Positions 1 to 3,627 of a stretch of 5,332 nucleotides of DNA are shown piece by piece. Each line of letters begins with the position of its first letter. Positions within the stretch are counted from its first letter, which is position 1. The stretch spans positions 1 to 5,332 of the forward strand of contig CALCRD010000171.1 in NCBI GenBank assembly GCA_937894355.1, read 5' to 3'. The notes beneath the pieces were generated by a model. It was not told the origin of the DNA, did no database searches, and saw nothing but the letters and a program-made list of their open reading frames with translations. This DNA is from an uncultured Bacillus sp. (GTDB taxonomy: Bacteria; Bacillota; Bacilli; Bacillales; Cytobacillaceae). The translations under genes and the position numbers were made by a program.

Positions 1-57
1 GGAGGCTCCCCGCTACCGCCCTAAGGTGCGCGAAGTGCCTGGAGCGGAAATCAACGG
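1..57. repeat. 3' end of a dispersed Bacillaceae intergenic repeat (partial)
   Basis: This GC-rich stretch differs sharply from the AT-rich DNA that follows it. It contains the string CTGGAGCGGAAATCAACGG, with GGAGGCTCCC at its left end. From memory, these strings form the end of an intergenic repeat found in many copies in Bacillus-group genomes. Only the end lies in the window, so neither its full length nor its other boundary can be seen. No open reading frame of note runs through it. The assignment rests on recalled sequence similarity, not on a second copy in this window. Confidence 0.6.
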
Positions 58-100
58 CCAAATTTAACACAGCCAATTTTATAAAAAAAACCTAGCAATT

Positions 101-129
101 TTGACAGGTTATTTTTCAAAAAATCAAAT
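101..129 (+). promoter_or_regulatory. Candidate sigma-A promoter of the monooxygenase gene
   Basis: A perfect TTGACA -35 hexamer at 101-106 is followed after 17 bp by TCAAAT at 124-129, which matches the TATAAT consensus at 4 of 6 positions. The spacing is ideal for a vegetative sigma-A promoter. It leaves a leader of roughly 70 nt before the start codon at 209, and that leader holds an inverted repeat. The -35 box is strong and the -10 box is mediocre, which would suit a promoter helped or controlled by a regulator. That last point is inference. Confidence 0.5.
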
Positions 130-144
130 CGAACAGTGGGAGAA

Positions 145-182
145 CTTGCAAACCTTGGGCTAAGCAATCAGGTTTTCGCAAG
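145..182 (+). promoter_or_regulatory. Inverted repeat in the leader of the monooxygenase gene
   Basis: The left arm CTTGCAAACCT (145-155) and the right arm AGGTTTTCGCAAG (170-182) are complementary except for two extra bases in the right arm, around a 14-nt loop. The repeat lies between the candidate promoter and the ribosome binding site. It could be a regulator operator for an aromatic-induced gene, or an RNA hairpin in the leader. It is followed by an A-rich stretch, not a T-tract, so it is not a terminator on the plus strand. Confidence 0.4.
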
Positions 183-208
183 AAAAAACAAATGAGGGGG
201 AAAATAAA

Positions 209-1414
209 ATGATAAACGAAACAAACGAATTAGTCATTGTTGGTGGAGGAATTGGCGGTCTATCAGCAGCTCTTGGAGCTGCCGAAGCAGGACAAAAATC
301 AATCGTTCTTGAACAAGCTCCACAATTCGGAGAAGTCGGTGCAGGTCTGCAGCTTGGGCCAAATGGGATGGCTGTCCTAGATCGCTTTGGATTAATGGAC
401 GAAATCTCTAAGCTGTCCGTATTTCCAAAAAGACTTGTATTAAAGGATGTTTATACTGGAAAAGAATTAGTATCCCTTGAATTAGGCGAAGAGTTCAAGC
501 AAAGATACGGAGCGCCATATGCAGTTATGCATCGTTCTGACTTACACCGCGTATTGTTAGAAGCATGTGAAGCCAATCCATTAATTACCCTTAAAACAAA
601 CCAAAAAATAGATAAAGTAGAAGAAAAAGATGGCCAAGTTGTCGTAACCAATGCCAATGGTGGAATCACTACCGGTAAAGCGGCCGTTGGCGCTGATGGA
701 ATTTGGTCAAAAACACGGCCAAATGTTAGCCAAGATGATGTTGTTCCTTCAGGATATGTTGCCTATCGTGGCACGCTTCCAATCCAAGAACTAACAGATG
801 ATTTAGACTTGGATGATGTAATTATGTGGATTGGACCAAATCTTCATCTTGTTCAATATCCAGTCCGTCGCAAAGAGTTGTATAACCAGGTAGTTGTATT
901 TAAGAGCTACGATTATGAGCCAGGTTCGCCAAATTGGAGAGAGTGGGGAACTCCTGAAGAATTAGAACGACGTTTTGCAGGTTCACACCCATTAGTCCAA
1001 AATGCGTTAACCTTTATTAATCGCCAATTCAGATGGCCAATGGCTGACAGAAATCCAATTGAAAATTGGACCCAAGGCAATATTACCCTACTTGGAGATG
1101 CTGCCCACCCAATGCTGCAATACTTAGCTCAAGGTGGCGTTCAAGCTTTAGAAGATGCCTCATATTTAGCTGACATGCTGATTGAACATGGAGATAATTT
1201 TGCTAAAGCATTCCAAGAATATCAACAAGAACGTCAACCACGTTCGGCAAGAGTTCAAACCACGGCACGTCAATGGGGCGAAATTCTTCACGCAGAAGAG
1301 CCAACCGCCATTCTATTGCGCAACACAATCTTTGAATCTAGAACTCATCAAGATTACCAAATCACCGACTGGTTATACGGTGGCTACAAGAAAAAAGCAT
1401 CAGTAAACGCATAA
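209..1414 (+). CDS. FAD-dependent monooxygenase, probable 3-hydroxybenzoate 6-hydroxylase
   Basis: Probable cytoplasmic single-component flavoprotein hydroxylase that uses NAD(P)H and O2. The favoured reaction is 3-hydroxybenzoate to gentisate (2,5-dihydroxybenzoate). The 401-residue protein has the class A flavoprotein hydroxylase pattern: dinucleotide-binding VGGGIGG at residues 11-17 with the acidic Glu35, an Arg in MHRSDLHR (107-114), the FAD/NAD(P)H-contacting GADG at 161-164, and GDAAHP at 296-301. Against my memory of Rhodococcus 3-hydroxybenzoate 6-hydroxylase, whose key residues are His213, Tyr217 and a Gln just after GDAAHP, this protein has His213, Tyr217 and Gln304. That favours this activity over salicylate 1-hydroxylase. 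Length is normal for the family. The ATG start is set by GAGGGGG at 194-200 with 8 nt spacing. No gentisate dioxygenase or fumarylpyruvate hydrolase gene is visible alongside, and the gene appears monocistronic. Superfamily is near certain; the exact substrate is less so. Confidence 0.85.
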   Translation: MINETNELVIVGGGIGGLSAALGAAEAGQKSIVLEQAPQFGEVGAGLQLGPNGMAVLDRFGLMDEISKLSVFPKRLVLKDVYTGKELVSLELGEEFKQRYGAPYAVMHRSDLHRVLLEACEANPLITLKTNQKIDKVEEKDGQVVVTNANGGITTGKAAVGADGIWSKTRPNVSQDDVVPSGYVAYRGTLPIQELTDDLDLDDVIMWIGPNLHLVQYPVRRKELYNQVVVFKSYDYEPGSPNWREWGTPEELERRFAGSHPLVQNALTFINRQFRWPMADRNPIENWTQGNITLLGDAAHPMLQYLAQGGVQALEDASYLADMLIEHGDNFAKAFQEYQQERQPRSARVQTTARQWGEILHAEEPTAILLRNTIFESRTHQDYQITDWLYGGYKKKASVNA

Positions 1415-1460
1415 ACGCATTAAAGCGGCGGGGGCCTGTCCCCCGCCGCTTTAATGCGTT
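1414..1460 (+). terminator. Perfect 21-bp hairpin after the monooxygenase gene, likely terminator
   Basis: The arms at 1414-1434 and 1440-1460 are exact reverse complements, 21 bp long, around the 5-nt loop CCTGT. The core GCGGCGGGGG paired with CCCCCGCCGC is very stable. The outer part is AT-rich, and the left arm begins with the last base of the TAA stop codon. No clean U-tract follows; the sequence after the stem is ATTGAGATAT. If the outer AT pairs stay open, TTTAATGCGTT could act as a weak U-rich tail. The position right after a stop codon and before the promoter region of the next gene supports a terminator role. Confidence 0.7.
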
Positions 1461-1533
1461 ATTGAGATATAGTGATTTATTTAGAGAATATGTGCTATTG
1501 AAGCATGTCAAGGCTTGTTGCAGTTTCATATCT

Positions 1534-1539
1534 TATAAT
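1534..1539 (+). promoter_or_regulatory. Candidate -10 box for the aminopropyltransferase gene
   Basis: A perfect TATAAT sits 34 bp upstream of the TTG start. I found no good TTGACA-like -35 at 16-18 bp upstream. The nearest candidate, TTGTTG at 1515-1520, leaves only 13 bp. The site is therefore a plausible but incomplete sigma-A promoter, perhaps activator dependent. Because a hairpin separates this gene from the monooxygenase, it should have its own promoter in the 1461-1560 interval. Confidence 0.35.
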
Positions 1540-1573
1540 GACACATACTTTTTAAAAAAGGGAGGTGTAAATA

Positions 1574-2458
1574 TTGTCTGAACGAAAATCTCTTTCTCAA
1601 TATAAAAAGGATACTCACGGTAATTTGTGGATCTCGAATTATGTGGAAAAGGCTAAAATAAAAATGGATTATAAAATCAAGTCGTTATTACACTATGAGC
1701 AATCACCGTTACAACAAATTAGTATTGTGGAAACGGAAGGATTTGGGAGAGTCCTCGTTTTAGACGGTACACCACAAATATCTACATTGGATGGATTTAT
1801 TTATAATGAGATGATAAGTCATGTACCCATCGTTACTCATGGTAATCCAAAAAAAATTGCTATGATTGGTGGAGGAGACTGCGGAAATGCACGAGAAGCA
1901 ATGAAATATCCAGAAATCGAGCAAATCGATGTAGTCGAGATTGATGAACGGGTAACAGAACTAGCCCGGAAATGGCTTACCCCTGCGTCGGCATATGAAA
2001 ATGACCCCAGGTTTAACATGATTCATCGAGATGGTTATGAATGGATCCAAGAGAATAAAGGGGTCTATGATGTCCTTATCATTGACCGACCAGATCCAGT
2101 AGGTCCAGGAACAAAATTATATAAATCAGATTTTTATAAATATGTATTTGATAGTTTGACAGATGAAGGAGTTGTAGCTTTTCAATCCGGTTCCCCCTAT
2201 TACAATATCTCTACTTTAAAACGTACTGTCAAAAGCCTCAAAGAACAATTCCCTATTGTGCGTACTTATTTAGTTGCAATTCCTCTGTTTCCTTGTGGGG
2301 TTTGGAGCTTCACCATCGCCTCAAAGAAATGGGATCCACTAGTGGCAGATATTAGTAAATTGCAGCATCAAGACACGAAATATATTACCCCAGAGCTATT
2401 TTTAGCATCATTTATGTTGCCGAAATATGTGGAGAAATTATTTGAAGATGGATCATAA
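1574..2458 (+). CDS. Spermidine synthase-like aminopropyltransferase (SpeE family, divergent)
   Basis: Probable cytoplasmic enzyme that transfers an aminopropyl group from decarboxylated S-adenosylmethionine to an amine. The start is TTG, fixed by GGAGG at 1561-1565 with 8 nt spacing; the first ATG is 30 codons inside. The 294 residues match the usual SpeE length. Visible motifs are HYEQSPLQ (40-47), VLDG (62-65), GGGDCG (99-104, usually GGGDGG), VEID (121-124), RDG (152-154), the catalytic DRPDPVGPG (171-179, keeping both Asp171 and Asp174), and GVWSF (242-246). Compared with B. subtilis SpeE recalled from memory, the amine-pocket region differs: DEFVYHEM is DGFIYNEM here (73-80), and TYPSGLW is LFPCGLW-like (238-244, Tyr to Phe). 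The fold and catalytic centre look intact, so an enzyme is likely, but the acceptor may not be putrescine. It may be a paralog of a housekeeping speE. It converges on the hydrolase gene, with 13 bp between the stop codons. Confidence 0.8.
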   Translation: MSERKSLSQYKKDTHGNLWISNYVEKAKIKMDYKIKSLLHYEQSPLQQISIVETEGFGRVLVLDGTPQISTLDGFIYNEMISHVPIVTHGNPKKIAMIGGGDCGNAREAMKYPEIEQIDVVEIDERVTELARKWLTPASAYENDPRFNMIHRDGYEWIQENKGVYDVLIIDRPDPVGPGTKLYKSDFYKYVFDSLTDEGVVAFQSGSPYYNISTLKRTVKSLKEQFPIVRTYLVAIPLFPCGVWSFTIASKKWDPLVADISKLQHQDTKYITPELFLASFMLPKYVEKLFEDGS

Positions 2459-2471
2459 ATAGGCGGCATAC

Positions 2472-3152
2472 TTAATATTGATTAAATGTCACAAACTTAG
2501 ATTGGAAGTCTGTCATTAGATCAGTAAACAAGTTGATGAGTAATGGGGTATATGTTTTGCGAAGGGATTGGGCTATTTCAATTTGAAACGTATGAAAGTT
2601 GGGACCATAGCCTGGATAACCGGGTAAATCGCCTTTTCTATGAAAAATAATCGATTTATTTCCCTTGAATTTTTGGTCAAAGACGACATTAATTTCTGGG
2701 AAAATCCTCCGAGCATTTCTGATTAATGTTTTCCTAAACCACAGCCTGATTTCGGGAGAACAGGATTTTCCTTGTAATGTACCCACCTCTATTGCGAAAG
2801 GGCCATGATTTGCATCTTTCATACCATGAAAGGATAAATGGAGATAGGGCTTAGTAAGTTTTTGAGTATCAGCGTCTACGATATGTAAAAAATCCAGTAT
2901 TTCTTTAATCGTGGTTCGATACTCGTCCATGCCTTGTTTATTGTCTGCTGTTACCGTTCGATTTAAATCACAATATAATCTGGAAACGGTACTAATGATT
3001 CCAGCACATCCAGCATTTTGGATTAAGCCTTTTACAATAGTATCTGTGTATCGATCAGCAGCTGGAGCAGCAGCATGTAATGCATCAACGTGGCCACAAA
3101 TATATCCTCGGCCGATATTATATTTCAAATAGTTTTTTTGAATATATGGCAT
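2472..3152 (-). CDS. N-formylglutamate amidohydrolase-superfamily hydrolase, substrate unknown
   Basis: The order of motifs matches the zinc-dependent N-formylglutamate amidohydrolase (FGase) superfamily. Numbering is from the upstream ATG at 3158: candidate metal His23 or His28, then DRYTD (35-39), Arg60 with DLNR (64-67), HLSFHGM (107-113), IEVGT..GKSC (123-133) and FQIEIAQSLR (191-200). The protein has 226 or 228 residues, close to the family's compact size, with no signal peptide or membrane segment visible. Members cleave amide bonds in formylglutamate or related N-acyl or gamma-glutamyl compounds; the substrate here is unknown. Two ATGs lie near the 5' end. The GGGAGG at 3161-3166 is only 2 nt from the first (3158) but 8 nt from the second (3152), so 3152 is preferred. 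The gene is convergent with the aminopropyltransferase and divergent from the amidoligase. A peptidase or amidase of this fold beside an amide ligase fits a make-and-trim pair, which is inference. Confidence 0.65.
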   Translation of the reverse strand: MPYIQKNYLKYNIGRGYICGHVDALHAAAPAADRYTDTIVKGLIQNAGCAGIISTVSRLYCDLNRTVTADNKQGMDEYRTTIKEILDFLHIVDADTQKLTKPYLHLSFHGMKDANHGPFAIEVGTLQGKSCSPEIRLWFRKTLIRNARRIFPEINVVFDQKFKGNKSIIFHRKGDLPGYPGYGPNFHTFQIEIAQSLRKTYTPLLINLFTDLMTDFQSKFVTFNQY

Positions 3153-3170
3153 TTGCATAGCCTCCCCCCC
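3153..3170 (-). promoter_or_regulatory. Ribosome binding site of the FGase-like gene, next to a seven-G tract
   Basis: Read on the minus strand, seven consecutive G residues (3170-3164) run into AGG, giving GGGGGGGAGG, then CT and the first ATG. The Shine-Dalgarno core is 2 nt from the ATG at 3158 and 8 nt from the ATG at 3152. This decides for the downstream start. The G tract is a homopolymer that could vary in length. Confidence 0.6.
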
Positions 3171-3201
3171 AATTTACTCCAAATCCTAGCTGGAAAAAAT
3201 T

Positions 3202-3238
3202 AAAACCCGAGCCCCTAAACAAGGGGTTTTTTTGTTTT
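3202..3238 (+). terminator. Rho-independent terminator-like hairpin, possibly bidirectional
   Basis: CCCCT (3212-3216) pairs with AGGGG (3222-3226). Alternatively, AAAACCC (3202-3208) pairs with GGGTTTT (3224-3230). A T-rich run, TTTTTTT then GTTTTT, follows on the plus strand. On the minus strand the hairpin is followed by AATTTTTT, so it may stop transcription both ways. No plus-strand gene ends nearby: the adjacent gene is the FGase-like gene, which begins about 45 bp away on the minus strand. It may insulate that gene from transcripts arising in the repeat, or belong to the repeat element itself. Confidence 0.55.
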
Positions 3239-3239
3239 T

Positions 3240-3419
3240 CGTCGCTTCCCGGCGCATTCCGCTTTTCTTTGTCTAGCTCCACGCGCCAGCGACTAGTGGA
3301 CTTCCGCCCCTCTCCCTACGATAAGTCAACATCGAATCGCTCCACTCTTCGTGTTTCCTTTATCTCAGTCGATGTGCTATTAAGTCCATACGTCGCTACC
3401 CGGCGCATTCCGCTTTTCT
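3240..3419. repeat. Intergenic repeat element bounded by two 29-bp direct copies
   Basis: The segments 3240-3268 and 3391-3419 are direct repeats matching at 28 of 29 positions, differing only at 3247 (T) versus 3398 (A); both contain CCCGGCGCATTCCGC. Between them are TTGTCTAGCTCC, GATAAGTCAACATCGA and an inverted pair ACATCGA (3329-3335) with TCGATGT (3369-3375). From memory these strings recur in noncoding repeats of Bacillus-group genomes. An open frame through this stretch (from 3269) has no ribosome binding site and no recognisable protein. I read it as a noncoding, structured mobile or REP-like repeat. Confidence 0.65.
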
Positions 3420-3460
3420 ATAATAAATGCATTCTAAATGTTATTGGTGATTTCCTTTGC

Positions 3461-3511
3461 TTGAAAGGATTTCCATTATGCAAGGCTCTCTGCTTTCAAT
3501 TATTTTTTTTT
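3461..3511 (+). terminator. Weak hairpin followed by a nine-T run
   Basis: TTGAAAG (3461-3467) can pair with CTTTCAA (3493-3499), and nine Ts follow at 3503-3511. The loop is 25 nt, long for an intrinsic terminator, and the stem is AT-rich. A smaller stem CCTTT/AAAGG overlaps it at 3454-3468. It might stop transcripts leaving the repeat before they reach the amidoligase gene. The evidence is thin. Confidence 0.25.
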
Positions 3512-3578
3512 GTTAAAACTCATTAGAAACTTAAATGAGCCTTCTTAATATATTAGTAACTAGACCGGCTAAAAAAAA

Positions 3579-3590
3579 ACAATGCATTGT
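3579..3590. promoter_or_regulatory. 12-bp perfect palindrome upstream of the amidoligase gene, possible operator
   Basis: ACAATGCATTGT is its own reverse complement. It lies 37 bp before the start codon at 3628, right after a run of nine A residues. A weak -10-like TAATAT at 3546-3551 lies upstream of it, with TTAGAA at 3523-3528 as a poor -35 at 17 bp spacing. A palindrome just downstream of a promoter is a usual place for a repressor site. No specific regulator can be named. Confidence 0.35.
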
Positions 3591-3627
3591 AGCTTGGATA
3601 AATCATCAAAAATTGGAGGTTTTACAT

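Noticed and set aside
451..669. Minus-strand open frame inside the monooxygenase gene
   Set aside because: Antisense shadow of a clearly conserved coding frame, with no ribosome binding site or recognisable motif.
1182..1406. Alternative plus frame near the 3' end of the monooxygenase gene
   Set aside because: Out-of-frame overlap with conserved coding sequence, no plausible initiation signal.
1526..1549. Sigma-E-like sporulation promoter (TCATATC and CATACT)
   Set aside because: The spacing of about 11 bp is too short for a sigma-E promoter, so a sporulation promoter is not supported despite the suggestive gene context.
2459..2471. Terminator between the convergent aminopropyltransferase and hydrolase genes
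   Set aside because: The gap is only 13 bp and no hairpin with a T-tract is visible in or near it; the transcripts may overlap.
2911..3132. Plus-strand open frame opposite the hydrolase gene
   Set aside because: The minus-strand frame carries the FGase motifs, and this one is its shadow.
3240..3419. CRISPR-like array from two 29-bp direct repeats
   Set aside because: Only two copies, separated by 122 bp containing repeat-family sequence; no regular spacers and no cas genes.
3269..3526. Plus-strand open frame of 85 codons
   Set aside because: It lies mostly in the intergenic repeat, has no ribosome binding site, is rich in Ser and Arg as expected from repeat DNA, and matches no recognised protein.
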